Below, piece after piece: positions 35,421 to 49,600 of a DNA stretch of 64,000 nucleotides (its first letter is position 1; every line of letters begins with the position of its first letter). The stretch is from NCBI RefSeq assembly GCF_040115645.1, contig NW_027096063.1:238895-302894 (forward strand). The letters are read 5' to 3'. Below the pieces are notes generated by a model, which was given only the letters and a program-made list of their open reading frames with translations, did no database searches and was not told the DNA's origin. Origin of the DNA: Euwallacea fornicatus (lineage: Eukaryota > Arthropoda > Insecta > Coleoptera > Curculionidae). Made by a program: the position numbers and the translations under genes.

Positions 35421-37600
35421 TCCTTCATTTAAATGAATCCTGAGTTTCAAAATCGCCAATTCCGTGAAATCAGCAACTTTCGTCGGAAATTGACTTTTAA
35501 CCATGCTTTGACGTTATTTCAACAACGCTACGAGTAATTTTGTTCAAATCGTCTCCTTTTAGCAAAATAAGCCTAATGGAGCCATAAACGGCAAATCGCC
35601 AATTCGACTGTCCTAGAACAGTCAGTTTTTGTCCAAATCCTGTAAATCGCACGATTTAGGGCTATTTCCATCATTTCGATCAATCCTGAGTTTCAAAATC
35701 GTCACATCCGTGAAATCGGCGACTTTCGTCGGAAATTGACCGTTAACCATGCTTTGACGTTATTTCAACAATGCTGCGAGTAATTTTGTTCAAATCGTCT
35801 CCTTTTAGCAAAATAAGCCTAATGGGGCCTTAAACGACAAATCGTCAACTTGGCTGTCCTAGAACAGTCAGTTTTTGTCCAAATCCTGTAAATCGCACGA
35901 TTTAGGGCTATTTCCATCATTTCGATCAATCCTGAGTTTCAAAATCGTCACATTCGTGAAATCGGCGACTTTCGTCGGAAATTGACTTTTAACCATGTTT
36001 TGACGTTATTTCAACAACGCTGCGAGTAATTTTGTTCAAATCGTCTCCTTTTAGCAAAATAAGCCTAATGGAGCCATAAACGGCAAATCGACAATTCGAC
36101 TGTCCTAGAACAGTCAGTTTTTGTCCAAATCCTGTAAATCGCACGATTTAGGACTATTTCCATCATTTCGATCAATCTTGAGTTTCAAAATCGTCACATC
36201 CGTGAAATCGGCGACTTTCGTCGGAAATTGACCGTTAGCCATGCTTTGACGTTATTTCAACAACGCTACGAGGAATTTTGTTCAAATCGTCTCCTTTTAG
36301 CAATATAAGCCTAATGGGGCCTTAAACGACAAATCGTCAACTTGGCTGTCCTAGAACAGTCAGTTTTTGTCCAAATCCTGTAAATCGCACGATTTAGGAC
36401 TATTTCCATCATTTCGATCAATCTTGAGTTTCAAAATCGTCACATCCGTGAAATCGGCGACTTTCGTCGGAAATTGACCGTTAGCCATGCTTTGACGTTA
36501 TTTCAACAACGCTACGAGGAATTTTGTTCAAATCGTCTCCTTTTAGCAATATAAGCCTAATGGGGCCATAAACGACAAATTGCCAATTCGGCTGTCCTAG
36601 AACAGTCAGTTTTTGTCCAAATCGTGTAAATCGCACGATTTAGAGCTATTTCCATCATTTAGATCAATCCTGAGTTTCAAAATCGTCACATCCGTGAAAT
36701 CGGCGACTTTCGTCGGAAATTGACTTTTAACCATGCTTTAACGTTATTTCAACAACGCTACGAGCAATTTTGTATAAGTCGTCTCCTTTTAGCAAAATAA
36801 GCTTAATGGTGCCTTAAACGACAAATCGTCAACTTGGCTGTCCTAGAACAGTCAGTTTTTGTCCAAATCGTGTAAATCGCACGATTTAGGGCTATTTCCA
36901 TCATTTCGATCAATCCTGAGTTTCAAAATCGTCAATTCCGCGAAATCGGCAACTTTCGTCGGAAATTGACCGTTAACCATGTTTTGACGTGATTTCAACA
37001 ACGCTGCGAGTAATGTTGTTCAAATCGTCTCCTTTTAGCAAAATAAGCCTAATGGAGCCATAAACGGCAAATCGCCAATTCGACTGTCCTAGAACAGTCA
37101 GTTTTTGTCCAAATCGTGTAAATCGCACGATGTAGGGCTATTTCCATCAATTCGATCAATCCTGAGTTTCAAAATCGTCAATTCCGCGAAATCGGCAACT
37201 TTCGTCGGAAATTGACCGTTAACCATGTTTTGACGTTATTTCAACAACGCTACGAGCAATTTTGTTCAAATCGTCTCCTTTTAGCAAAATAAGCCTAATG
37301 GGGCCAAAAACGACAAATCGTCAACTTGGCTGTCCTAGAACAGTCAGTTTTTGTCCAAATCGTGTAAATCGCACGATTTAGAGCTATTTCCATCATTTAG
37401 ATCAATCCTGAGTTTCAAAATCGTTACATCCGTGAAATCGGCGACTTTCGTCGGAAATTGACTTTTAACCATGCTTTAACGTTATTTCAACAACGCTACG
37501 AGCAATTTTGTACAAGTCGTCTCCTTTTAGCAAAATAAGCCTAATGGTGCCTTAAACGACAAATCGTCAACTTGGCTGTCCTAGAACAGTCAGTTTTTGT
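35421..37600 (+). repeat. Zone of diverged family A monomers
   Basis: About nine monomers carry changes rare elsewhere: TTCATTTAAATGAATCC, GGAGCCATAAACGGC, TTAGGACTATT with CAATCTTGAG, CATTTAGATC, CTTTAACG, TGTATAAGTCG or TGTACAAGTCG, and ATGGTGCC. Two nearly identical neighbours with GGACTA lie about 246 bp apart (near 36150 and 36396). The TTTAGAGCTATT subtype is repeated at a shift of 738 bp (36643 and 37381). No genes. The higher diversity suggests older, less homogenised sequence. Confidence 0.75.
35424..35437. repeat. Perfect 14-bp palindrome TTCATTTAAATGAA
   Basis: Most monomers have TTCATTTCGATCAA or TTCATTTCAATCAA at this site; here it became a perfect palindrome. The same form recurs at 41080-41093 and 42554-42567. 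Confidence 0.85.
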
Positions 37601-40600
37601 CCAAATCCTGTAAATCGCACGATTTAGGGCTATTTCCATCATTTCGATCAATCCTGAGTTTCAAAATCGCCAATTCCGTGAATCGGCGACTTTCGTCGGA
37701 AATTGACTTTTAACCATGCTTTGACGTAATTTCAACAACGCTGCGAGCAATTTTGTTCAAATCGTCTCCTTTTAGCAAAATAAGCCTAATGGGGCCTTAA
37801 ACGACAAATCGTCAACTTGGCTGTCCTAGAACAGTCAGTTTTTGTCCAAATCCTGTAAATCGCACGATTTAGGGCTATTTCCATCATTTCGATCAATCCT
37901 GAGTTTTAAAATCGTCACTCCCGTGAAATCGGCGAGTTTCGTCGGAAATTGACCTTTAACCATGCTTTGACGTTATTTCAACAACGCTACGAGCAATTTT
38001 GTTCAAATCGTCTCCTTTTAGCAAAATAAGCCTAATGGGGCCAAAAACGACAAATCGTCAACTTGGCTGTCCTAGAACAGTCAGTTTTTGTCCAAATCGT
38101 GTAAATCGCACGATTTAGGGCTATTTCCATCATTTCGATCAATCCTGAGTTTCAAAATCGTCACATCCGTGAAATCGGCAACTTTCGTCGGAAATTGACC
38201 GTTAACCATGTTTTGACGTTATTTCAACAACGCTGCGAGTAATGTTGTTCAAATCGTCTCCTTTTAGCAATATAAGCCTAATGGGGCCATAAACGACAAA
38301 TTGCCAATTCGGCTTCGCTAGAACTGTCAGTTTTTGTCCAAATCCTGTAAATCGCACGATTTAGGGCTATTTCCATCATTTCGATCAATCCTGAGTTTTA
38401 AAATCGTCACTCCCGTGAAATCGGCGAGTTTCGTCGGAAATTGACCTTTAACCATGCTTTGACGTTATTTCAACAACGCTACGAGCAATTTTGTTCAAAT
38501 CGTCTCCTTTTAGCAAAATAAGCCTAATGGGGCCATAAACGACAAATTGCCAATTCGGCTGTCCTAGAACAGTCAGTTTTTGTCCAAATCGTGTAAATCG
38601 CACGATTTAGGGCTATTTGCATCATTTCGATCAAACCTGAGTTTCAAAATCGTCACATCCGTGAAATCGGCGACTTTCGTCGGAAATTGACCGTTAACCA
38701 TGCTTTGACGTTATTTCAACAATGCTGCGAGCAATTTTGTTCAAATCGTCTCCTTTTAGCAAAATAAGCCTAATGGGGCCATAAACGACAAATTCCCAAT
38801 TCGGCTGCGTTAGAACTGTCAGTTTTTGTCCAAATCCTGTAAATCGCACGATTTAGGGCTATTTCCATCATTTCGATCAATCCTGAGTTTCAAAATCGTC
38901 ACATCCGTGAAATCGGCAACTTTCGTCGGAAATTGACTTTTAACCATGCTTTGACGTTATTTCAACAACGCTACGAGTAATTTTGTTCAAATCGTCTCCT
39001 TTTAGCAAAATAAGCCTAATGGGGCCATAAACGACAAATTCCCAATTCGGCTTCGCTAGAACTGTCAGTTTTGGTCCAAATCCTGTAAATCGCACGATTT
39101 AGGGCTATTTCCTTCATTTCAATCAATCCTGAGTTTCAAAATCGCCAATTCCGTGAAATCAGCAACTTTCGTCGGAAATTGCCTTTTAACCATGCTTTGA
39201 CGTTATTTCAACAACGCTACGAGTAATTTTGTTCAAATCGTCTCCTTTTAGCAAAATAAGCCTAATGGGGCCTTAAACGACAAATCGTCAACTTGGCTGT
39301 CCTAGAACAGTTAGTTTTTGTCCAAATCGTGTAAATCGCACGATTTAGGGCTATTTCCATCATTTCGATCAATCCTGAGTTTCAAAATCGTCACATCCGT
39401 GAAATCGGCAACTTTCGTCGGAAATTGACCGTTAACCATGTTTTGACGTTATTTCAACAACGCTGCGAGTTATGTTGTTCAAATCGTCTCCTTTTAGCAA
39501 TATAAGCCTAATGGGGCCATAAACGACAAATTGCCAATTCGGCTTCGCTAGAACTGTCAGTTTTTGTCCAAATCCTGTAAATCGCACGATTTAGGGCTAT
39601 TTCCATCATTTCGATCAATCCTGAGTTTTAAAATCGTCACTCCCGTGAAATCGGCGAATTTCGTCGGAAATTGACCTTTAACCATGCTTTGACGTTATTT
39701 CAACAACGCTACGAGCAATTTTGTTCAAATCGTCTCCTTTTAGCAAAATAAGCCTAATGGGGCCTTAAACGACAAATCGTCAACTTGGCTGTCCTAGAAC
39801 AGTTAGTTTTTGTCCAAATCGTGTAAATCGCACGATTTAGGGCTATTTGCATCATTTCGATCAATCCTGAGTTTCAAAATCGTCACATCCGTGAAATCGG
39901 CAACTTTCGTCGGAAATTGACCGTTAACCATGTTTTGACGTTATTTCAACAACGCTGCGAGTAATGTTGTTCAAATCGTCTCCTTTTAGCAATATAAGCC
40001 TAATGGGGCCATAAACGACAAATTGCCAATTCGGCTTCGCTAGAACTGTCAGTTTTTGTCCAAATCCTGTAAATCGCACGATTTAGGGCTATTTCCATCA
40101 TTTCGATCAATCCTGAGTTTTAAAATCGTCACTCCGTGAAATCGGCGAGTTTCGTCGGAAATTGACCTTTAACCATGCTTTGACGTTATTTCAACAACGC
40201 TACGAGCAATTTTGTTCAAATCGTCTCCTTTTAGCAAAATAAGCCTAATGGGGCCAAAAACGACAAATCGTCAACTTGGCTGTCCTAGAACAGTCAGTTT
40301 TTGTCCAAATCGTGTAAATCGCATGATTTAGGGCTATTTCCTTCATTTCGATCAATCCTGAGTTTCAAAATCGCCAATTCCGTGAAATCGGCGACTTTCG
40401 TCGGAAATTGACCGTTAGCCATGCTTTGACGTTATTTCAACAACGCTACGAGCAATTTTGTTCAAATCGTCTCCTTTTAGCAAAATAAGCCTAATGGGGC
40501 CTTAAACGATAAATCGTCAACTTGGCTGTCCTAGAACAGTTAGTTTTTGTCCAAATCGTGTAAATCGCACGATTTAGGGCTATTTCCATCATTTCGATCA

Positions 40601-41079
40601 ATCCTGAGTTTCAAAATCGTCACATCCGTGAAATCGGCGACTTTCGTCGGAAATTGACCTTTAACCATGCTTTGACGTTATTTCAACAACGCTACGAGTA
40701 ATTTTGTTCAAATCGTCTCCTTTTAGCAAAATAAGCCTAATGGGGCCATAAACGACAAATTGCCAATTCGGCTGTCCTAGAACAGTCAGTTTTTGTCCAA
40801 ATCCTGTAAATCGCACGATTTAGGGCTATTTGCATCATTTCGATCAATCCTGAGTTTCAAAATCGTCACATCCGTGAAATCGGCGACTTTCGTCGGAAAT
40901 TGACCGTTAACCATGCTTTGACGTTATTTCAACAATGATGCGAGTAATTTTGTTCAAATCGTCTCCTTTCAGCAAAATAAGCCTAATGGGGCCTTAAACG
41001 ACAAATCGTCAACTTGGCTGTCCTAGAACAGTCAGTTTTTGTCCAAATCCTGTAAATCGCACGATTTAGGGCTATTTCC

Positions 41080-41093
41080 TTCATTTAAATGAA
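41080..41093. repeat. Perfect 14-bp palindrome TTCATTTAAATGAA
   Basis: Second occurrence of the palindromic monomer variant, in an ATCAGCAAC monomer that switches to the GACCGTTAACC and CATGTTTTGACG form. This makes it a hybrid relative to the other two carriers. Confidence 0.85.
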
Positions 41094-42553
41094 TCCTGAG
41101 TTTCAAAATCGCCAATTCCGTGAAATCAGCAACTTTCGTCGGAAATTGACCGTTAACCATGTTTTGACGTTATTTCAACAACGTTACGAGTAATTTTGTT
41201 CAAATCGTCTTCTTTTAGCAAAATAAGCCTAATGGGGCCATAAACGACAAATTGCCAATTCGGCTGTCCTAGAACAGTCAGTTTTTGTCCAAATCGTGTA
41301 AATCGCACGATTTAGGGCTATTTGCATCATTTCGATCAAACCTGAGTTTCAAAATCGTCACATCCGTGAAATCGGCGACTTTCGTCGGAAATTGACCGTT
41401 AACCATGCTTTGACGTTATTTCAACAATGCTGCGAGCAATTTTGTTCAAATCGTCTCCTTTTAGCAAAATAAGCCTAATGGGGCCATAAACGACAAATTC
41501 CCAATTCGGCTGCGTTAGAACTGTCAGTTTTTGTCCAAATCCTGTAAATCGCACGATTTAGGGCTATTTCCATCATTTCGATCAATCCTGAGTTTCAAAA
41601 TCGTCACATCCGTGAAATCGGCGACTTTCGTCGGAAATTGACCGTTAACCATGCTTTGACGTTATTTCAACAAAGCTGCGAGTAATTTTGTTCAAATCGT
41701 CTCCTTTTAGCAAAATAAGCCTAATGGGGCCTTAAACGACAAATCGTCAACTTGGCTGTCCTAGAACAGTCAGTTTTGTCCAAATCCTGTAAATCGCACG
41801 ATTTAGGGCTATTTCCATGGTTTCGATCAATCCTGAGTTTCAAAATCGTCACATCCGTGAAATCGGCAACTTTCGTCGGAAATTGACCGTTAACCATGTT
41901 TTGACGTTATTTCAACAACGCTACGAGCAATTTTGTTCAAATCGTCTCCTTTTAGCAAAATAAGCCTAATGGGGCCTTAAACGACAAATCGTCAACTTGG
42001 CTGTCCTAGAACAGTTAGTTTTTGTCCAAATCGTGTAAATCGCACGATTTAGGGCTATTTGCATCATTTCGATCAATCCTGAGTTTCAAAATCGTCACAT
42101 CCGTGAAATCGGCGACTTTCGTCGGAAATTGACAGTTAACCATGCTTTGACGTTATTTCAACAAAGCTGCGAGTAATTTTGTTCAAATCGTCTCCTTTTA
42201 GCAAAATAAGCCTAATGGGGCCTTAAACGACAAATCGTCAACTTGGCTGTCCTAGAACAGTTAGTTTTTGTCCAAATCGTGTAAATCGCATGATTTAGGG
42301 CTATTTCCTTCATTTCGATCAATCCTGAGTTTCAAAATCGCCAATTCCGTGAATCGGCGACTTTCGTCGGAAATTGACTTTTAACCATGCTTTGACGTAA
42401 TTTCAACAACGCTGCGAGCAATTTTGTTCAAATCGTCTCCTTTTAGCAAAATAAGCCTAATGGGGCCATAAACGACAAATTCCCAATTCGGCTGCGCTAG
42501 AACTGTCAGTTTTTGTCCAAATCCTGTAAATCGCACGATTTAGGGCTATTTCC

Positions 42554-42567
42554 TTCATTTAAATGAA
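42554..42567. repeat. Perfect 14-bp palindrome TTCATTTAAATGAA
   Basis: Third occurrence. The surrounding monomers (GGAGCCATAAACGGC following) match those after 35424, so this is a copied segment and not an independent mutation. Confidence 0.85.
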
Positions 42568-44517
42568 TCCTGAGTTTCAAAATCGCCAATTCCGTGAAAT
42601 CAGCAACTTTCGTCGGAAATTGACTTTTAACCATGCTTTGACGTTATTTCAACAACGCTACGAGTAATTTTGTTAAAATCGTCTCCTTTTAGCAAAATAA
42701 GCCTAATGGAGCCATAAACGGCAAATCGCCAATTCGACTGTCCTAGAACAGTCAGTTTTTGTCCAAATCCTGTAAATCGCACGATTTAGGGCTATTTCCA
42801 TCATTTCGATCAATCCTGAGTTTCAAAATCGTCACATCCGTGAAATCGGCGACTTTCGTCGGAAATTGACCGTTAACCAAGCTTTGACGTTATTTCAACA
42901 ATGCTGCGAGTAATTTTGTTCAAATCGTCTCCTTTTAGCAAAATAAGCCTAATGGGGCCTTAAACGACAAATCGTCAACTTGGCTGTCCTAGAACAGTCA
43001 GTTTTTGTCCAAATCCTGTAAATCGCACGATTTAGGGCTATTTCCATCATTTCGATCAATCCTGAGTTTCAAAATCGCCAATTCCGTGAATCGGCGACTT
43101 TCGTCGGAAATTGACTTTTAACCATGCTTTGACGTAATTTCAACAACGCTGCGAGCAATTTTGTTCAAATCGTCTCCTTTTAGCAAAATAAGCCTAATGG
43201 GGTCATAAACGACAAATTCCCAATTCGGCTGCGCTAGAACTGTCAGTTTTTGTCCAAATCCTGTAAATCGCACGATTTAGGGCTATTTCCATCATTTCGA
43301 TCAATCCTGAGTTTCAAAATCGTCACATCCGTGAAATCGGCAACTTTCGTCGGAAATTGACTTTTAACCATGCTTTGACGTTATTTCAACAACGCTACGA
43401 GTAATTTTGTTCAAATCGTCTCCTTTTAGCAAAATAAGCCTAATGGGGCCATAAACGACAAATTCCCAATTCGGCTTCGCTAGAACTGTCAGTTTTGGTC
43501 CAAATCCTGTAAATCGCACGATTTAGGGCTATTTCCATCATTTCGATCAATCCTGAGTTTCAAAATCGTCACATCCGTGAAATCGGCGACTTTCGTCGGA
43601 AATTGACCGTTAACCATGCTTTGACGTTATTTCAACAAAGCTGCGAGTAATTTTGTTCAAATCGTCTCCTTTTAGCAAAATAAGCCTAATGGGGCCTTAA
43701 ACGACAAATCGTCAACTTGGCTGTCCTAGAACAGTCAGTTTTTGTCCAAATCCTGTAAATCGCACGATTTAGGGCTATTTCCATGGTTTCGATCAATCCT
43801 GAGTTTCAAAATCGTCACATCCGTGAAATCGGCAACTTTCGTCGGAAATTGACCGTTAACCATGTTTTGACGTTATTTCAACAACGCTACGAGCAATTTT
43901 GTTCAAATCGTCTCCTTTTAGCAAAATAAGCCTAATGGGGCCTTAAACGACAAATCGTCAACTTGGCTGTCCTAGAACAGTTAGTTTTTGTCCAAATCGT
44001 GTAAATCGCACGATTTAGGGCTATTTCCTTCATTTCGATCAATCCTGAGTTTCAAAATCGCCAATTCCGTGAAATCGGCGACTTTCGTCGGAAATTGACC
44101 GTTAGCCATGCTTTGACGTTATTTCAACAACGCTACGAGCAATTTTGTTCAAATCGTCTCCTTTTAGCAAAATAAGCCTAATGGGGCCTTAAACGACAAA
44201 TCGTCAACTTGGCTGTCCTAGAACAGTCAGTTTTCGTCCAAATCCTGTAAATCGCACGATTTAGGGCTATTTCCATCATTTCGATCAATCCTGAGTTTCA
44301 AAATCGCCAATTCCGTGAATCGGCGACTTTCGTCGGAAATTGACTTTTAACCATGCTTTGACGTAATTTCAACAACGCTGCGAGCAATTTTGTTCAAATC
44401 GTCTCCTTTTAGCAAAATAAGCCTAATGGAGCCATAAACGGCAAATCGCCAATTCGACTGTCCTAGAACAGTCAGTTTTTGTCCAAATCCTGTAAATCGC
44501 ACGATTTAGGGCTATTT

Positions 44518-46659
44518 GCATCATTTCGATCAATCCTGAGTTTCAAAATCGTCACATCCGTGAAATCGGCAACTTTCGTCGGAAATTGACCGTTAACCAT
44601 GTTTTGACGTTATTTCAACAACGCTGCGAGTAATGTTGTTCAAATCGTCTCCTTTTAGCAATATAAGCCTAATGGGGCCATAAACGACAAATTGCCAATT
44701 CGGCTTCGCTAGAACTGTCAGTTTTTGTCCAAATCCTGTAAATCGCACGATTTAGGGCTATTTCCATCATTTCGATCAATCCTGAGTTTCAAAATCGTCA
44801 CATCCGTGAAATCGGCGACTTTCGTCGGAAATTGACCGTTAACCATGCTTTGACGTTATTTCAACAATGCTGCGAGTAATTTTGTTCAAATCGTCTCCTT
44901 TTAGCAAAATAAGCCTAATGGGGCCTTAAACGACAAATCGTCAACTTGGCTGTCCTAGAACAGTCAGTTTTTGTCCAAATCCTGTAAATCGCACGATTTA
45001 GGGCTATTTCCATCATTTCGATCAATCCTGAGTTTCAAAATCGCCAATTCCGTGAATCGGCGACTTTCGTCGGAAATTGACTTTTAACCATGCTTTGACG
45101 TAATTTCAACAACGCTGCGAGCAATTTTGTTCAAATCGTCTCCTTTTAGCAAAATAAGCCTAATGGGGCCATAAACGACAAATCGTCAACTTGGCTGTCC
45201 TAGAACAGTTAGTTTTTGTCCAAATCGTGTAAATCGCACGATTTAGGGCTATTTGCATCATTTCGATCAATCCTGAGTTTCAAAATCGTCACATCCGTGA
45301 AATCGGCAACTTTCGTCGGAAATTGACCGTTAACCATGTTTTGACGTTATTTCAACAACGCTGCGAGTAATGTTGTTCAAATCGTCTCCTTTTAGCAATA
45401 TAAGCCTAATGGGGCCATAAACGACAAATTGCCAATTCGGCTTCGCTAGAACTGTCAGTTTTTGTCCAAATCCTGTAAATCGCACGATTTAGGGCTATTT
45501 CCATCATTTCGATCAATCCTGAGTTTCAAAATCGTCACATCCGTGAAATCGGCGACTTTCGTCGGAAATTGACCGTTAACCATGCTTTGACGTTATTTCA
45601 ACAATGCTGCGAGTAATTTTGTTCAAATCGTCTCCTTTTAGCAAAATAAGCCTAATGGGGCCTTAAACGACAAATCGTCAACTTGGCTGTCCTAGAACAG
45701 TCAGTTTTTGTCCAAATCCTGTAAATCGCACGATTTAGGGCTATTTCCATCATTTCGATCAATCCTGAGTTTCAAAATCGCCAATTCCGTGAATCGGCGA
45801 CTTTCGTCGGAAATTGACTTTTAACCATGCTTTGACGTAATTTCAACAACGCTGCGAGCAATTTTGTTCAAATCGTCTCCTTTTAGCAAAATAAGCCTAA
45901 TGGGGCCATAAACGACAAATCGTCAACTTGGCTGTCCTAGAACAGTTAGTTTTTGTCCAAATCGTGTAAATCGCACGATTTAGGGCTATTTGCATCATTT
46001 CGATCAATCCTGAGTTTCAAAATCGTCACATCCGTGAAATCGGCAACTTTCGTCGGAAATTGACCGTTAACCATGTTTTGACGTTATTTCAACAACGCTG
46101 CGAGTAATGTTGTTCAAATCGTCTCCTTTTTGCAATATAAGCCTAATGGGGCCATAAACGACAAATTGCCAATTCGGCTTCGCCAGAACTGTCAGTTTTT
46201 GTCCAAATCCTGTAAATCGCACGATTTAGGGCTATTTCCATCATTTCGATCAATCCTGAGTTTCAAAATCGTCACATCCGTGAAATCGGCGACTTTCGTC
46301 GGAAATTGACCGTTAACCATGCTTTGACGTTATTTCAACAATGCTGCGAGTAATTTTGTTCAAATCGTCTCCTTTTAGCAAAATAAGCCTAATGGGGCCT
46401 TAAACGACAAATCGTCAACTTGGCTGTCCTAGAACAGTCAGTTTTTGTCCAAATCCTGTAAATCGCACGATTTAGGGCTATTTCCATCATTTCGATCAAT
46501 CCTGAGTTTCAAAATCGCCAATTCCGTGAATCGGCGACTTTCGTCGGAAATTGACTTTTAACCATGCTTTGACGTAATTTCAACAACGCTGCGAGCAATT
46601 TTGTTCAAATCGTCTCCTTTTAGCAAAATAAGCCTAATGGGGCCATAAACGACAAATTC
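44518..46659 (+). repeat. 737-bp three-monomer tandem repeat, ~2.9 copies
   Basis: The TTTGCATC monomer recurs with its key G at 44518, 45255 and 45992, exactly 737 bp apart (246+246+245). Each unit holds TTTGCATC with AATGTTGTT, then CACATCC with CAATGCTGCG, then GAATCGG with GACTTTTAACC. The third copy has two private changes (TTTTTGCAATAT and TTCGCCAGAAC). The run ends near 46659, where AAATCGTC gives way to AAATTCCC. Confidence 0.82.
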
Positions 46660-49600
46660 CCAATTCGGCTGCGTTAGAACTGTCAGTTTTTGTCCAAATC
46701 CTGTAAATCGCACGATTTAGGGCTATTTCCATCATTTCGATCAATCCTGAGTTTCAAAATCATCACATCCGTGAAATCGGCAACTTTCGTCGGAAATTGA
46801 CTTTTAACCATGCTTTGACGTTATTTCAACAACGCTACGAGTAATTTTGTTCAAATCGTCTCCTTTTAGCAAAATAAGCCTAATGGGGCCATAAACGACA
46901 AATTCCCAATTCGGCTTCGCTAGAACTGTCAGTTTTGGTCCAAATCCTGTAAATCGCACGATTTAGGGCTATTTCCTTCATTTCAATCAATCCTGAGTTT
47001 CAAAATCGCCAATTCCGTGAAATCGGCGAGTTTCGTCGGAAATTGACCTTTAACCATGCTTTGACGTTATTTCAACAACGCTACGAGCAATTTTGTTCAA
47101 ATCGTCTCCTTTTAGCAAAATAAGCCTAATGGGGCCAAAAACGACAAATCGTCAACTTGGCTGTCCTAGAACAGTCAGTTTTTGTCCAAATCGTGTAAAT
47201 CGCATGATTTAGGGCTATTTCCATCATTTCGATCAATCCTGAGTTTCAAAATCGCCAATTCCGTGAATCGGCGACTTTCGTCGGAAATTGACTTTTAACC
47301 ATGCTTTGACGTAATTTCAACAACGCTGCGAGCAATTTTGTTCAAATCGTCTCCTTTTAGTAAAATAAGCCTAATGGGGCCATAAACGACTAATTCCCAA
47401 TTCGGCTGCGCTAGAACTGTCAGTTTTTGCCCAAATCCTGTAAATCGCACGATTTAGGGCTATTTCCATCATTTCGATCAATCCTGAGTTTCAAAATCGC
47501 CAATTCCGTGAATCGGCGACTTTCGTCGGAAATTGAATTTTAACCATGCTTTGACGTAATTTCAACAACGCTGCGAGCAATTTTGTTCAAATCGTCTCCT
47601 TTTAGCAAAATAAGCCTAATGGGGCCATAAACGACAAATTCTCAATTCGGCTGCGCTAGAACTGTCAGTTTTTGTCCAAATCCTGTAAATCGCACGATTT
47701 AGGGCTATTTCCATCATTTCGATCAATCCTGAGTTTCAAAATCGTCACATCCGTGAAATCGGCAACTTTCGTCGGAAATTGACTTTTAACCATGCTTTGA
47801 CGTTATTTCAACAACGCTACGAGTAATTTTGTTCAAATCGTCTCCTTTTAGCAAAATAAGCCTAATGGGGCCATAAACGACAAATTCCCAATTCGGCTTC
47901 GCTAGAACTGTCAGTTTTGGTCCAAATCCTGTAAATCGCACGATTTAGGGCTATTTCCTTCATTTCAATCAATCCTGAGTTTCAAAATCGCCAATTCCGT
48001 GAAATCAGCAACTTTCGTCGGAAATTGACTTTTAACCATGCTTTGACGTTATTTCAACAACGCTACGAGTAATTTTGTTCAAATCGTCTCCTTTTAGCAA
48101 AATAAGCCTAATGGGGCCTTAAACGACAAATCGTCAACTTGGCTGTCCTAGAACAGTTAGTTTTTGTCCACATCGTGTAAATCGCACGATTTAGGGCTAT
48201 TTCCATCATTTCGATCAATCCTGAGTTTCAAAATCGTCACATCCGTGAAATCGGCAACTTTCGTCGGAAATTGACCGTTAACCATGTTTTGACGTTATTT
48301 CAACAACGCTGCGAGTAATGTTGTTCAAATCGTCTCCTTTTAGCAATATAAGCCTAATGGGGCCATAAACGACAAATTGCCAATTCGGCTTCGCTAGAAC
48401 TGTCAGTTTTTGTCCAAATCCTGTAAATCGCACGATTTAGGGCTATTTCCATCATTTCGATCAATCCTGAGTTTTAAAATCGTCACTCCCGTGAAATCGG
48501 CGAGTTTCGTCGGAAATTGACCTTTAACCATGCTTTGACGTTATTTCAACAACGCTACGAGTAATTTTGTTCAAATCGTCTCCTTTTAGCAAAATAAGCC
48601 TAATGGGGCCAAAAACGACAAATCGTCAACTTGGCTGTCCTAGAACAGTCAGTTTTTGTCCAAATCGTGTAAATCGCATGATTTAGGGCTATTTCCTTCA
48701 TTTCGATCAATCCTGAGTTTCAAAATCGCCAATTCCGTGAAATCGGCGACTTTCGTCGGAAATTGACCGTTAGCCATGCTTTGACGTTATTTCAACAACG
48801 CTACGAGCAATTTTGTTCAAATCGTCTCCTTTTAGCAAAATAAGCCTAATGGGGCCTTACACGACAAATCGTCAACTTGGCTGTCCTAGAACAGTCAGTT
48901 TTTGTCCAAATCCTGTAAATCGCACGATTTAGGGCTATTTCCATCATTTCGATCAATCCTGAGTTTCAAAATCGTCACATCCGTGAAATCGGCGACTTTC
49001 GTCGGAAATTGACCTTTAACCATGCTTTGACGTTATTTCAACAACGCTACGAGTAATTTTGTTCAAATCGTCTCCTTTTAGCAAAATAAGCCTAATGGGG
49101 CCATAAACGACAAATTGCCAATTCGGCTGTCCTAGAACAGTCAGTTTTTGTCCAAATCGTGTAAATCGCACGATTTAGGGCTATTTGCATCATTTCGATC
49201 AATCCTGAGTTTCAAAATCGTCACATCCGTGAAATCGGCGACTTTCGTCGAAAATTGACCGTTAACCATGCTTTGACGTTATTTCAACAATGCTGCGAGT
49301 AATTTTGTTCAAATCGTCTCCTTTTAGCAAAATAAGCCTAATGGGGCCTTAAACGACAAATCGTCAACTGGGCTGTCCTAGAACAGTCAGTTTTTGTCCA
49401 AATCCTGTAAATCGCACGATTTAGGTCTATTTCCATCATTTCGATCAATCCTGAGTTTCAAAATCGCCAATTCCGTGAATCGGCGACTTTCGTCGGAAAT
49501 TGACTTTTAACCATGCTTTGACGTAATTTCAACAACGCTGCGAGCAATTTTGTTCAAATCGTCTCCTTTTAGCAAAATAAGCCTAATGGGGCCATAAACG

